Positions 24,246 to 44,309 of a stretch of DNA of 64,000 nt are shown in pieces. Numbering within the stretch: position 1 is the stretch's first letter; each line of letters begins with the position of its first letter. Position numbers and translations under genes: made by a program. Origin of the DNA: Gymnorhina tibicen (Eukaryota; Chordata; Aves; Passeriformes; Artamidae); assembly GCA_013399875.1 (NCBI GenBank), contig VXAZ01001737.1, positions 633 to 64,632 of the forward strand, written 5' to 3'. Under the pieces are notes generated by a model. The model worked only from the letters and a program-made list of their open reading frames with translations, searched no databases and had not been told where the DNA came from.

Positions 24246-24257
24246 CTTGCCTACCGC

Positions 24258-24263
24258 TTTATT
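24258..24263 (-). terminator. NMNAT2: Candidate NMNAT2 poly(A) signal
   Basis: The minus strand reads AATAAAG here, about 2.96 kb after the NMNAT2 stop. Further minus-strand AATAAA motifs lie at 24387-24392 and 24543-24548, so the 3' UTR may end at any of these. Human NMNAT2 is also known for a long 3' UTR. Confidence 0.45.
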
Positions 24264-24990
24264 ATTTTTCATTTGGGGGGATTCAGCCATGGGTTATGCC
24301 AGGAATGCAGGCATTTGCTCTCTTTGTGCTGACTTGGTCTTGGGGCTGTTTTAAAACCACACCAGTAATATCTCTGTTTTGTTTTGTTTATTACATAATT
24401 TAAACATTTTGCTGATAAAGTATTTTTTTGTCAATGACCATTTTTTCATATATAGCGACAGAAAAGAAGAAAAAAAGGCTCCAAAACTTTTGACAAAGGT
24501 GAAATTGGTGGCATGGCAACTTCAACCCCTTTCCCTCCCCCCTTTATTTATTTTCTTTCCCCGAAAGACGTTTGAAGCTCATTTCACTTTCAGCAAATTG
24601 CACTGTTTAAAAGGGGAGGTTCAAAGACCAAAACCCACAAGCTTCTTCCCACACCTCCCCTGCACCCTGGAAACCCAATCCTCACCTCCCCAGCGGTCAC
24701 ATGGATTATCCCAGATGATTATTTTCTTTCCATGCCCACCCAAAGACATTTTTCCAAACCAATTCCAGATCTGAAGGCCCCATTACAAACCCCTTGTCCC
24801 TCCCCACATCCTGTGAGTTTTACTGAGTGGATACACAAAGGTCAGAGCAGTAGAACAGAACAAACTCATCATCCCCACCACGGCTAAACCACACGATCCC
24901 AACCACGTGGATCGGGAGGCCATGGCATCCCCGCATCCCCCGTCATGTACGGGAGGGAGGGAGGATCAGAGATGGCTCTCGGACGTGACC

Positions 24991-25057
24991 CTTCCTTCCT
25001 TCCTTCCTTCCTTCCTTCCTTCCTTCCTTCCTTCCTTCCTTCCTTCTTCCTTCCTTC
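24991..25057. repeat. (CCTT)n microsatellite
   Basis: About 16 uninterrupted or nearly uninterrupted CCTT units, followed by one imperfect unit. It lies in the presumed NMNAT2 3' UTR and creates a spurious Leu-Pro-Ser-Phe frame on the plus strand. Confidence 0.95.
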
Positions 25058-27218
25058 ATCTCCTTTGTTTAATTTTCTGTCTTTCCTTGGGGAAAACCCA
25101 CTGTCTTTGCTCCCCCTTCAGAGCTGTCGCTCCCCAGGAGGTTCAGTCCCTCTGTGTGTTTTGGAAGCTGCTCGCCACTGTTGCTGCTTCTTCAGCTCAG
25201 AGCTAAGAAACACAGGGGCCATCCAGGAAGGAGGAGAGGCTGCTGTCTAGGTTAACTTGTGTGTTGGGGTGGAGAGGGAGGGGAGGGAGGCAAACAGAAT
25301 ATGTGAGAACAGCAGGTGGAGAGGAGTCCAGTGAGTGGCTGACATACACTGGGTGTCTCAGGATGAGGTGTCACCACTAAGGGAGCTCGGTGGGGTGGTG
25401 GTGGTCACCAGCTCAGACTGGCTGAAGGCCTCCCTGGAGCAGAGTCCCCCACACACTTGCCACCCTCTCTGCTTTGGCATCTCCATATCTCCTCATCCTA
25501 TGGGATATGTACGCAACCACCTGGAGATATCAGAGCTGGCACTGAGGACTCAGCTGTCAAATTTAGAACAGTTCAGAAACAAATCTCTCTGTGTAGAGGG
25601 AAATCCTTGACAAGGAAAGACCTCTTCTGGCCTTTGGGTGAGTCACATCACTTCTGTCCTTCTGGGAAGGGCTGTGCCCTCCTGAGAAGTTGTCAGGTAC
25701 TGCTCCTAAAATCCTGTCTGCTGCAAGGACCCTGTGGCTATGGGTTTCCTTGTTTGTCCAAAGCTGCTTGCTGTTCCAGGGATGCCAGCAGCACCCAGCA
25801 GGTCACCAAATTTAGCCAAGTCCCACCTTTGGAGCTTGCCTGAGAGCTACTTGTGACCCTTTGTGGACTTTTAAGGGACAAAATAAAAGAAATTTCACAT
25901 CTTTCCTTGAAACACCCTGGAAGACTCTCAAACACAGGCTGTAGAACTCTACCCAAAGTGATACAAGGTTACAGGGAGCAAAGAGAGAGGAGAAAGCGAG
26001 GGCTAAACCTTTCGCATAGCTGTGACCTTCCCCAGGAGCTGTTCAAGGTCCTTGTGCCCTAGGGATGACCAGCAGGACAAGGCCCTGCTCCAGCAACCCT
26101 CCTCTCCACAACAATAACTGCTCCACGTTACCTGTCCTGCTTTTACTGAGCATCTCCACTAGGGTCCATCCCTGGCATTGGGGGGCATATCACAGGCAGT
26201 AAGCAGAAGCCTGGCTTGTCGCAAGGGATGTGCAAAGTAGCCATGGCTGGTTTGGGAGGGGGAGGTTATCATGCATTTAATGAACTCTTCAAGGAGAAAA
26301 AGAGAGTAGGAGCGACAACAGAAGATGGACTGAGCAGAAATGGAGATCTGGAGGCTAGAGGATGGGGATGGACACAGCCAGGTTTGGAGCAAATTCTCAC
26401 CAGAGGCTTTGGCTTACCACCTGCTTCTTTCTGCCTCATTTCTTGGCCCCATAAATGGCAGATCCCTTTCTAGGTGCTGTGGGATTCCCCCTCTGACACT
26501 GGATAAGAGTAGAACATCACCCCAACTTCACTTGCCTAGGGAGTGGCTTGAGTTCTTGCAGTCAAGGGAAGGTGAGATGTGACATTCTCCCCACAATGCT
26601 TCGGTAGCAGTGCTTGCCAAGGCCTCTGCTTCCCCTTAGAAATGCCCTCTCCATGACTCTTCAGGGGCAGGAGGAGGATTTTGTTAGCTGGGTTGTCCCA
26701 CTGCTGGCCTGAGGAGGTTCCTCTGCTGTGGGGCACTGAGCTGGTTGGGTTACAACTGCCTGCTGCCAACCAGGGTTTGGCTGGTCACTGTGTTGAGAGG
26801 CCCAAAGGGCTCACACTAAAGCTACTTAATAAAAAAACCCACCCAGATTTACTGAGCTTAATTTGTGTAAGATGAAGAAGAGGCAGCCCCTGCTCTGAGC
26901 ATGCTGGGAGGATGGACTGGGGGGACCATTTCCCAGGGACATGCTGGGAGCACACGGAGCATGTCGCTCCCTGACCAGCCCCTCCTCCCTCCCCACGCAT
27001 GCAGGGCAGGGCAGCATCCCAGAAAAAGAGACCAAACCGTTCCCTGGACATGGCTGTACAACAGAGCATTGGTGCCAGGGATGAGAGGCAGACACAGGCA
27101 GGAGGCCATGGGATGGGGAGAGAGATGGAGACACAGACTGAGAGAGAGAAAAAAAAGGTGATGGAGAGCTGCAGGCAGGCGGGACATGAGGGTTGTCTTG
27201 CTGCAAGACCTCAGGCAC

Positions 27219-34355
<7,137 letters not shown>

Positions 34356-34849
34356 TTAGCAGGACCCACTGAGCCCTGCAACACCACAGCACCCACCAGT
34401 CATGGCCCAGCCAGTCCCTCTGCAGCTGCACAGCTGTTACACCCCTCCCTGCCTGTGTCAATACCATGTGCCGCCCATGTCCCACTATGCTAAGAGATGT
34501 CCTGTTTCAGGCTGGTATTTCCTAAAGGTGGCATTTGAGAATAAAAATGCTGTCAACAAATTGCCAAACTCACCTGGTCTCCTACATACCTACCCCAGCA
34601 ACTGAGACGGTAGCAAGGGAAAAGAAGACAGGGAAAGCAAAAACAAAAAGGAAGGTATGATTGATGAGCCATTAGAGAGAGTATTTTTTTCTTCAAGTGG
34701 AAGATCTATAAAATATTTTGGATTTGCAAATAAAAAGGAGCATTTCTGAAACTGAGGTGGTGATTTCGGGATCCATCAGCCATCCCAAGATGTCACTGTG
34801 CATCATATCCTTCAGACACTGTACTCAGTGGCTGGTGCTACCCTGGGGG

Positions 34850-35045
34850 ATGGGGAGAGGTCCTTCCTGAAGGGTGGGTGCTCCCACTGTGGCAGTGGCT
34901 GCCACATCCCTGGAAGTGTCCAAGGCCAGGTTGGAAGGGGTTTGAAGCAACCTCAGCTAGTGGAAGGTGTCCCTGCCTATGGCAGGGGATGGAATGGGAT
35001 GAGCTTTAAGGTCCCTTTCAACCCAAACCATTCCAGGATTCTATA
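34850..35045 (+). mobile_element. CR1 3' end
   Basis: Sense-orientation CR1 motifs: GGAAGTGTCCAAGGCCAGGT, GTGGAAGGTGTCCCTGCCTA and TAAGGTCCCTTTCAACCCAA, then ACCATTCCAGGATTCTATAT. Confidence 0.9.
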
Positions 35046-35984
35046 TCACTTGGGCAAAATTTTTCTTTTCCTCCAAATTTTGAAATTTCTGCCAGGGAGT
35101 ATTGTTCAGTTACTGTGTCAGTTAAAAGTCAATTAAGGAAATATAATTGCCATGGGCCTTTTTTCCCCCTCAAGGGCATTGAGCAGCCTCAGGCCTCTGT
35201 GACAGCCTGTAGGAAATTCGCCAGCCTCAATACAGCCTATTCCTCAGACTCAACCTGAAATCCTCACTGTGGCTGCCTTCCCAGCTCTTGTGCCCTGGAC
35301 ACATCAGCCTCCAGAGGGGGAAAAGCGGGCTTAAATAATTTCATTGGTGCAGGGAGTAAAATTTGTTTGCCTGAATTGGATGCACCAAAATTATCCGTCC
35401 CTGCCCTCAAAATCCCGTGAAAGCACATGCAGAAAAACACAGTATGCTTGGGTTTGGTTTTTTTTGCAGAGGCAGGGAGAAGCCAAGATTGATGGATCAG
35501 CGTTTACCTTTTTATCATAATACAATTTAAAATGCAGATTAAAATAAAAAGGAAATTCCCTAACAAAAAAGATGCCATTGAGTTTTAAATTAACATATCC
35601 TTTCATTATTTCCTGATTTGCCCTCATGTGATTTTCCTTGCCAAAAGAAGATTAAAAACACTGATCTGTTCATCTTCACATATGGCCCCTTTATAAAGTT
35701 CATTTTTCAGAGGAGCTGAACTCCTCTGTTGTAAACTCTGCTTCAAGCTCTCAGAGGTGGCTGATGGTATTAATTTGCCTTGAGTTCTTGGTGGCAAAAG
35801 CCAAAGGTTTTTCCTGGCTACCAATATCTCAAGGTCTGTATTTAAACAGCCTGGCACCATCTCCACATCTTCGGGCAATGTGATCCATGCTGCTAGCATG
35901 TCGTCTCAGCTCCAGCTTCCAGGACCTCACACCAAATATCCACCACCACCTTCTGCCTTAATAAAACACTTACTCTGCAGAAAA

Positions 35985-36112
35985 CAGGCACTGGCACAGG
36001 ATGCCCAGAGAAGTTTTGGATACCCCATCCTTGGAAGTGTCTAAGGCCGGGTAGAACGGGGCTTGGAGCAACCTGGTCTAGTGGAAGGTGTCGCTGCCCA
36101 TGGCGTAGATCT
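35985..36112 (+). mobile_element. CR1 3' fragment, 3'-truncated
   Basis: Motifs GGCACAGGATGCCCAGAGAA, TTGGAAGTGTCTAAGGCCGG and GAGCAACCTGGTCTAGTGGA are present, but the terminal CCTTCCAACCC segment is missing. Confidence 0.85.
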
Positions 36113-36769
36113 GTGGGGATGCTGATGGCCTCACAGCACTCAGGGAAGGCTCTGCTGCTGGCAGGAGAGGGGAGCTGCTACTCTGTATCACCATCAAAAC
36201 TGTTCATTTGGGTTTTAACCTGAATGATCTTTAGAGAAACCTGTAAAAATGAGGCTGCTTCCTAAGTTGGGATCTGCATTTCAGGAGCTTGTTGTCTACC
36301 TCAGAAACACCACATATAATTTAAACGTACATGGAGAAAATAACACATTTATTGACAATTAGATCCCTGCAAGGGAAGTATTTGGGCAAATGTGGGCTAA
36401 AAAGCAGCAGTACGGTGTAGGGAATGGGAAGACCTGCCTTCTGGTTCTGCCTTGCCCACAACTTGCAGAGCATCCTTTCACATCCCAAACTGGACAGTTC
36501 TCACTTGGTTTTGGGGTAGAGCACATTGCTTGCAGGGCTGTGTCTGTCAGGACACTCTGCCATCTTGCTTGTTCGTGCTACCATCAGCTGAGCCAGCCCT
36601 TCACAGTTATCTACTTCAAAGCAAAAGCCTTTAAAAAGATTGCATTTTCTTAAATAACACATCAAATCCTGTTTGGAGAGGAGATGTGTCACTGGTACGG
36701 CTGGCATGGTGACAAGAGCAGCTGCCCTTACTGCTGGGATGGTGGCAGAGGATTTGGGGCAGGTGGCAC

Positions 36770-37245
36770 TGTGGCTTCAGGGTGGCACAAGAAAGACACT
36801 GAGATGCTGTAGCATGCCCAGAGAAGGGAACAGAGCTGGGGAAGGGTCTGGAGCACTAGGAGTGGCTGAGGGAGCTGGGGAGGGCCCAACCTGGAGAAAA
36901 GAAGGCTCATGGGCGACCTTCTGGCTCTCCACAATTCCCTGGGAGTGGAGCCAGGTGGGGGTCAGGCTCTGCTCCCAGGGAACAAGGGACAGGACAAGAG
37001 GAAATGGTTTTAGATTGGATATTGGGAAAAATTTCTTCATGTAAATGGCTGTCAAGCCCTGGCACAGCTCAGCTGCCCATGGCAGTGGTGGAGTCCCCAC
37101 CCCTGGAGGGACTTAAAAGCCACATGGATGTGGCACTTGGGGACATGGGTTAGTGGGGGCCTTGGCAGTGCTGGATTAACAGCTGTAACTCAATCTGAAG
37201 GGTATTTTCCAACCTAGATGATTCCATGATTTTGTGATTCTAAAA
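36770..37245 (+). mobile_element. CR1 3' fragment, about 475 bp
   Basis: Long sense-orientation segment with CCAACCTGGAGAAAAGAAGG, ATTGGGAAAAATTTCTTCAT, GGAGGGACTTAAAAGCCACA and GATGATTCCATGATTTTGTG. It is the longest CR1 copy in NMNAT2 intron 1. Confidence 0.85.
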
Positions 37246-39315
37246 ATGCAGTGTTAGTTTGCAGCATCTACATGTGTCCTCACCGCAATCATGCTGCTGT
37301 GTTTAAAGCTTATTTTTATTTTTTTACAGTTTGAATCTCCTTAGACTGACACACTCTTCAGTGGCTAAATGGAGAGGGCAATAGGCCGTCATAGCCAAGC
37401 CTGTCCTGACCCATTAGTTCATCAGGCCTTGAATCCTCCCCTCTGCACAAGGCCAGACAAGACTGCTTTAGCTCTTGTAAGAGAACTTGGCCCACCCTGG
37501 GCTGAGGGTGCAGTGCCTCCTGCCATGGTGTGTGCCCCTGACACAAGCTGGAGGTGTGGATCCCAGCAGCAGTCATTCCTCTGGGTTTCTGGAAACAGGA
37601 CGGTGGATTTGGTGGGTCATTGCTTCAAATGCTGTGGCTGCTTTGATCTTGCAGTGCTTCCTCCAAGCCCCTAGGTCCATGTTCTCAGAAAAGACCTTTT
37701 TCTTTCACAAAATTTGTTATGTCTTCCATGCAAAATATGCTGCTTGTGGGGATCAGGTCCATGGTCTTCTTGCAGACGTGGCTAATGCCAAAGACACTGC
37801 AGTAGCTTTGTATTCCTATTCTCAGCCGTATTCCTTATGGTCAGCTGTCTGCAGCTCCCAACCTTCCCTCCCTGCTTGTGCAAAGGTTTTTGCTTGGGGA
37901 AAAGTAGATTTTGATCTGAAAAGTCCTAAGTCTTTGGCATCTTAATTCCACTTCTCTGACAATTAGTTGGGTTTCTGGCCCATTTGTTGTCCTTGAGCTC
38001 AGCCCTCTGTCATGGCTTCCCAGCCCTTTCCCAACCCATTGCTTGCCTGTTGAATACCTGTGATATCCAGAGATTGTGGCAGACCCCAGAAAACCCCCTC
38101 CAGTGTATTCATTTTCTACGAGCACTTACACCAATGCAAGGATGTTGGCTTGTAAGAGAAGAGCTCATTCCTTTTCTGGTATAAATCATCTGTAATGCTC
38201 CAGGCAGCCTCAATGGCTTTTAAACATGATTGACATAAATAAATTTGGGGTGATGGCTCTGCCAAGACATGCATTAGCCCCCCAGCAGCCTGCTTGTGGG
38301 ATGGAAGCTTTCAGCCATGGCTCTGTGCCTGGCAGCTGCTGGATGACCTTAGCCTTGCTGTGTTGGGGAGGGAAGGGACAGGGGTGACACTTGAACCCAT
38401 CCCAAGCACTGGTGACACTTTCCCACTTTCCCAGGCCAGCTTTGCTTGCCTGCCCTGCAAATGCACTTCAAGTATTTTCATCTCTGCTGCTTTCCTGAGA
38501 GATGATGGTAGGGAAAGACCAGTCAGAGGATATGCTCCAAGGCTACAAAACAGAAGGGTGATTGTTTTGTCCAGTTTGAATGAAAAAATAGCATCCCACT
38601 TCCCCAACAGGAAATCAGTCCTTATTTAAGAGATGTTTCTTTTAGGAGGTTCTCACTGAGTATATTTGTTTGCAATGTTTTGGCTCCTCTGGTGCTGCTC
38701 CATCACCTAAATTGATGTTAATGAAATCAAATACTCCTCAGGTTCAATTTTTCAAGGCGTAGTTTCAAATTGTATTTGCTTTGGCTTTTTACCTGGTTCA
38801 TCTGCACCCCTCAGACTTCCTTTTCTCTCTCTCTTTTTTTTTTGACAGAGTAAAGCCACAGGCCAGCTCTGATTTATGCCCTTCTCCCCACAGGAGATTG
38901 AAGCTGCAGCTTGCTCATACTGTGCCAGCTCTCTGAGAACACACACAGGGTAGCAGGGAGGCAAGAAAGCTTTGCACTTCCTTCATTGCACTTCCCTGAG
39001 AGTTGGGACAGAGAAGGTGTGCAGCCACAGGTGATGGAGAATGCAAAACCATTTCCCAAGTGTCTCATTTTTATTTTGAGCAATTTGGCGTCTGACATCC
39101 TTGGACAGGAGGTGGGACACGGCGATGAGGTGCCGAGGGCAAGGGAGGCACTTTCCCACTGTCTAAAATCCCTTCTGCTGCAGGAGAGAGCGACCCAGAC
39201 ACGCCAGCACACCTTGTTTTATTCTCAAACTAGCAGCACTTTCAGGACCTAAATGGTGCTTCCAGAGCTCAGTGTGGGCAAGGAGCCAGCAGTTACTCTC
39301 AGTCTAACTGAATGA

Positions 39316-39381
39316 TGTGTGTGTGTATATATATACACACATACACACACACACATATATATATACATATATATATATATA
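39316..39381. repeat. TG/TA/CA alternating microsatellite
   Basis: About 66 bases of alternating purine-pyrimidine: TG repeats, then TA, CA, TA and TA again. Bases 39320-39341 form a perfect 22-bp palindrome. Confidence 0.95.
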
Positions 39382-40545
39382 AAAGCTCTCTGAATGCCAA
39401 ATCAGGGATGTATTCATCAGAGGTGTCCTTCTTCTAGAGCCCAGCTCTCCTGCCTGCCCCAGAGCCTTGTTCTTTGTCCCAACCAGTGTTTTCATTCTCA
39501 GTCAGATCCTGGTTAGAGCTGGGGAAACTATCGACATCTCCCTTCCCTGGGCTCCCAGAAGAGACATTTCTACTAGAGCAAGCCCTGGCTGCTCTTCAAG
39601 GGAGGTTCCTCCTTTGGGAAGAAGCAGGAGAGTGATTCTTCACCGTGGGGTTGACCCTTCCATAGGCAAGCCTGGGGAGATCCCAGTGTCCCACTGACCC
39701 AAATAGCCTGTCCTACCTTGTGCTCAGTGCCTCTTAGACAATCTCAGTCAGATTCCCAGGAGACTTCTAGTTGGTAGAAAAATCCCATTAAGCCCCCTAA
39801 TGCTTAGTGATTTTCATCTCTGAGCTAATTGCTCTGTTACACTTTCCCCCATCCCATTAGTCCATAGCTGTACCCAGGCACTGTAGAAATAACAAATTTG
39901 GGAAGGGCTTCAGGTATTGCTGCACATTTGTTTCATCAGCTTTTCATAAGCCCAGAAGAAGCACTGGCCACCAAATGCCTCAAGGTTTGTGGTGGAAGCA
40001 GAGGCTGTGAAAGGCCCCAAGAGGTGATGCTGCAGCACCTGGCCTTCCCAGCCCACCCAGGTCCCCACCAGTGTCCAACTCACAGCCACACAAGTGATGA
40101 CTAATGAGACTCATGCTATCACCATCTGCTGACCACTCCTGGCTTCAAGCAGAAAGGTGAAACTAGATGTTTAAAACAAATGAACAAACTAACTAAAAAT
40201 AATAAAAGTAGGACACTGAGTCACAGTAAGCTGACCTAGAAATAGCAGAGCATTTCCTGGAGCCCCAGCTAGATGAGGCCTTGGCAGGGGACCTGGCTGG
40301 TCCCAGGGGATCTGGCTTTCTTCTATGAAGCTGTAGAGGGACAACCTATTTGATATCATTGAAACTGAAAGTGAAGACATCCTATTTTTCTCTCTTTTGT
40401 TAGAAGTGAGGTATTGCAAGGGTCAGTGTGTCTGAGAAGTTACACAGGAGCCCAGGAAGAAGAGCTCTCAGGTCCCAGAGCTTGTGAAGGAGCATTTGAG
40501 TAAGAGCCTGGCAGAACAACACAGGCCAAGAGGCTTTTCCCTCCT

Positions 40546-40589
40546 CTAATCCTGCTGCAATGGAGCTGCTAATCCTGCTGCAATGGAGC
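40546..40589. repeat. 21-bp tandem duplication
   Basis: Bases 40546-40566 and 40569-40589 are identical (CTAATCCTGCTGCAATGGAG plus one C), with a period of 23 bases. Confidence 0.85.
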
Positions 40590-40961
40590 AGGAGGGAGCA
40601 GGCAATGCCCATCAGGTGAGCAACATGAGGAGAAGTACAGGGAGCTGCTTCTTGAGTTGAAGTGCCACCAGCTCCTCCAGGCAGGGACTGGACCTACTTT
40701 TCTGTCAGACAGGTGATCAGCACAGTGCTGCTACTCTCTCTACTTCTACAGAGAAGCAATATAACTTATTGCTAGGAGATCTGCACTCTGGTATCTCAGG
40801 GAGAGCAGGAACGTTCTCAACACCGTGCTGGATCTCACCTGAGGGATGGGCAGCTGAGTGGGTGGACATGTTAAATACTTCCATGAGGTGTTCAACACCC
40901 AGGGCTGCAACCTGGGTATCTTAGAGGTCTTGGGGCTAATGAGGTAAGGGAAAGCATCTAA

Positions 40962-41108
40962 AACTCTTAGCAGATAGTAAAAGCAACTCTTAGCAGATAG
41001 TTGGATGGGGCTTGGAGCAACCTGCTCTAGGGAATGGTGTGCCTGCCTGTGGCAGGGTGTTGTAACAAGATGATCTTTAAAGTCTCTTCCAAATAATTCT
41101 GTGATTCT
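40962..41108 (+). mobile_element. CR1 3' end preceded by a 17-bp direct repeat
   Basis: AACTCTTAGCAGATAGT occurs at 40962-40978 and 40985-41001. From 41001 the sequence becomes a sense CR1 tail: TTGGATGGGGCTTGGAGCAA, then AAGATGATCTTTAAAGTCTC and a closing TTCTGTGATTCT. Confidence 0.85.
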
Positions 41109-44100
41109 AAAAATGGATGAAGAAGAAGACTTCACCTAAAGTAGGTTTTTTGAACTCTCTTCTGCAGGGCAGCACTAAAACAGCTTGCTTAGAAGCTCTC
41201 AGAGAAGGATTAAGCATGTCTAGGTAAGATGATTTTCTGTATGTGTGATATTGAAGTGGAAAGTGAAAGGTCGTGTACCCTGTGTGGTGCATTAGCTGCC
41301 ACCCCACAAATCAGCAAGAGCTGTACATGGTGCAGCATGGTTGAGGGGAGAGAGTTTTCCTCTTCCAGTGTAGTATTTTCCTTGTTTTTAGGAAGAAATG
41401 TGCCAAAATGTGGATTTGCCAGTGCTCAGTGTAAAATGCCCCTCTGAATGCCAGGATTTATTTAAGCACAAACTAGGGGAGTTGACATCACTGTGTCTGG
41501 GCTGGAAGAAAGCAGTCAGAGCTACTTTGGCTGAAAATTGTCTCTCCTCTGGGATTTTTGAGGCTAATGGCTCTCCAGCTGGTGTAAGGTGACATAACAT
41601 GCCACCCACAGAAAGCAACATCAATTTGTGGTGTGAATCTGGCCCAGAGCTGGCATTTTGTGGTTGTATACCAACTTTGATGAGAGTCTAAATATCAGGA
41701 GAGAAAATAAACTGTTTGGCAAGCAAACAGCAGGGTATTCCAGATAGTCCTAACTGCTCCACTTTGAAGTGATTTTTGTTATCCTGGGCCCGTGGATAGA
41801 GTCACACAGCAAAAAGGTAGCAGCAAGAGGCAATATTTTCATTATTCTGCCATGGTTTTATATATCACTTTCATCAAAATGTGTGTAGAACATCCAAAAT
41901 AGGACAGGCACCTAAATGTACATCCCTGGAGAGGTCCCAGTCCCCATCTCAGTCAGGGGAATTGGTGTCACTCAGTGCCTTTAAAAAGAAAATGAAGGGG
42001 AAATAAAACTCCAGCAGATTTCCAAACTTGTTTTCCAGTGCCCTAATTTCCCAGTGGAAGCACTCTGTTTGTTTTAATTTCCAAGCTGTTGTAGCACATC
42101 AAAGGCAGTGCTTTTTACGTCCTGGCGTGTGTCGTGCTGCTCCTTTGGGCTGACACGTGGCAGGATCACAACCCTACCAGGAGCACAGGATTTATGTTTC
42201 TCAGTTCCCCATGGAGCAGAGATGAGGAGCCTTTGTCCAGCAGCTCTTCGCTGGTCTTGGGCTGCCTCCACATGGGGCTGACTCCCATGTGTCTGACCCA
42301 TGGCTTGCCTTTGCTGGCAAAGCATCTGAAGATGCTGACCTTGTCTGGGATTTGTGTTGGCTGAACCAGGACTGTGCAGGTGAGAAAACATCCCACCTAC
42401 AGAGAGGCAGGAAAGGCTGGGGGGATGCTGGTGAGGGCATGGGGCAACAGAGTCACAGCAGGATTTCAGGCTCACGGTAGCACCAGAGGGATGTCACATT
42501 CCCGTTACTGCAGCTGTATATCAGTGAAACCCTGTCTCTTTGCAGACCCATTCCCAACACCCCATTTTCCCCAAAAGGAAACATCAGCCATGTTTTTGCA
42601 CAAAGCAAAGATGCCAGAATCAAAGCTAAGTGTTTAAGCATCCCTAACCCAGCTTGTACTGGGAAAACTGGATTTTCTGCTTTCTCTTGCCAACGAAACA
42701 CAGAGAAACCTCATCTCCTCGGGGAAGGCTTAAGCTCAATTAGGGGCTGTTGGATTTTCAGTGAAAATAGAAACCTTTGTGGAGCTGGGGCTGAGCAAGT
42801 TCTTCCTTGCCTGACTCAGACATGGGTTCTTCATCCATCCCATGGGGAGCTCCTCTGCCTGTGCTTCCTATTCCAACCCTGAAACAGGCTTATCTCAAAT
42901 GATCTTCTCCTGGGGCGAACCCTCGACTGGCTTTTGAAAATGCATATTTTTGAAGAATCTAGGCTTTTCTGTTCCCAAATATTGATTTAGCAAATTTCTG
43001 CTGGTATGACCAAGATACAGCCAGTGGCTCAGGCTTACTGAAGAAAATTAGTTGATGCGGAAAAGGGAGAAAAAAAAAAGTGTTTCTGACCCAGGTTGCC
43101 TTTTCCAGCAACAATGGTGTTTCAGTGCAATGAGAGCTTGTGCCTTGGCCCTGGTTTATTTTCAGGGTTGTGATGGGCACTACTGACTTTCTCCACACAG
43201 GGCATCCTGGAAATCTAGTCCTGCTTGGCTGGGCACTGGTGGCATCATGGAAGCGCTTGGATTGAGGGGTTATAAATACCAGAGAGGGCATGTTCATGTC
43301 AAAATCCAGAGGTGCCCTGGCTTTGTCTCTATCTTAGGCTGATTTTTCAGTCTTTAGAAGTTGTTGGGTCTTCCCATAGCTGCTTTGGGCTCCTTAGTTC
43401 CAGGTAGAGGTTGAGGTTTAGGGTTAGGGTTAAAACTGGAGTTACTTGTGCTAAACATTCAACACAGCTGAACTTTCTTGGCTCAGAGAACCTCTTGCAG
43501 TCCCCCAGCCTTGCTGCCAGAAGGGATTTTGGAAGCCAAATTGTGCAGAGGTGAGGATGCCCACTTTGGGCCAGTGGCATTCAGATGCACAAAGATCAGC
43601 ACAGTCATGACCCACTCCTACCCCCCGTCACTGTGGTACTAGACCCACAGCAGCCTGGCAGGGAAAGGATGTGGCTCTCCCCATTGCACCACTCAAGCAG
43701 TTAAATGAGCTGCCCAAGGTCCCATGAGAGATGTGGGCTGCCACTGCTGGAGTTTAGCATACAGCTAATTGATACCCTTAGCATTGCAAAGGCTGCTGTT
43801 AAAAAGCTTCAGAGAAGACAGTGCAGGAGGTGAGAGCATCACAGTGAGTGCAAATGGTTTTTAAATAGAAACAAAGCTCCTGTTTCCTTCTTGAATGAGG
43901 TTGTAGGACTGGATTTCTCACTGCCAGGTTTGTTTATAGTCGGTGGTCCCATAGTATATGGGAGGTGGCATTATCATAGAGACAATGTGATGTCTCAGAG
44001 ACCGTAATAAATACTGCTAAATATTTAAGAGCTTATAAATGTTTTAAAAGAATCCCTGAGAAGTTATTGATGGCGTTTAGTCTCGTGCTCAGGAAAACTT

Positions 44101-44309
44101 CTCCTCACTTTGGGTCATGAAGAGGAGATGCTTGAGACACAGGAAGCTAATGACAAAGGCTGTGAAAAACGAGTCTATATGGGGTGCAGTGATGGGAATG
44201 TGACATCTACTGATAGATAATGGCCTCCAGAAGAGCCATGGGTGCTTTGTCCTCCCAGCACAGCACCCAAGAATCTGCAGTTTCAGCGTGTTTTGGGGCA
44301 AGTGCGGGG

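Larger units (their letters stand above)
24258..27218 (-). other. NMNAT2: Probable NMNAT2 3' untranslated region
   Basis: Between the NMNAT2 stop codon and the LAMC2 3' end there is about 3 kb with no recognised gene on either strand. A long 3' UTR is the simplest reading. It contains a CCTT microsatellite at 24991-25057, which would be AAGG in the transcript. Confidence 0.55.

Noticed and set aside
24907..25206. Plus-strand frame with Leu-Pro-Ser-Phe repeats
   Set aside because: It is produced by translating the CCTT microsatellite.
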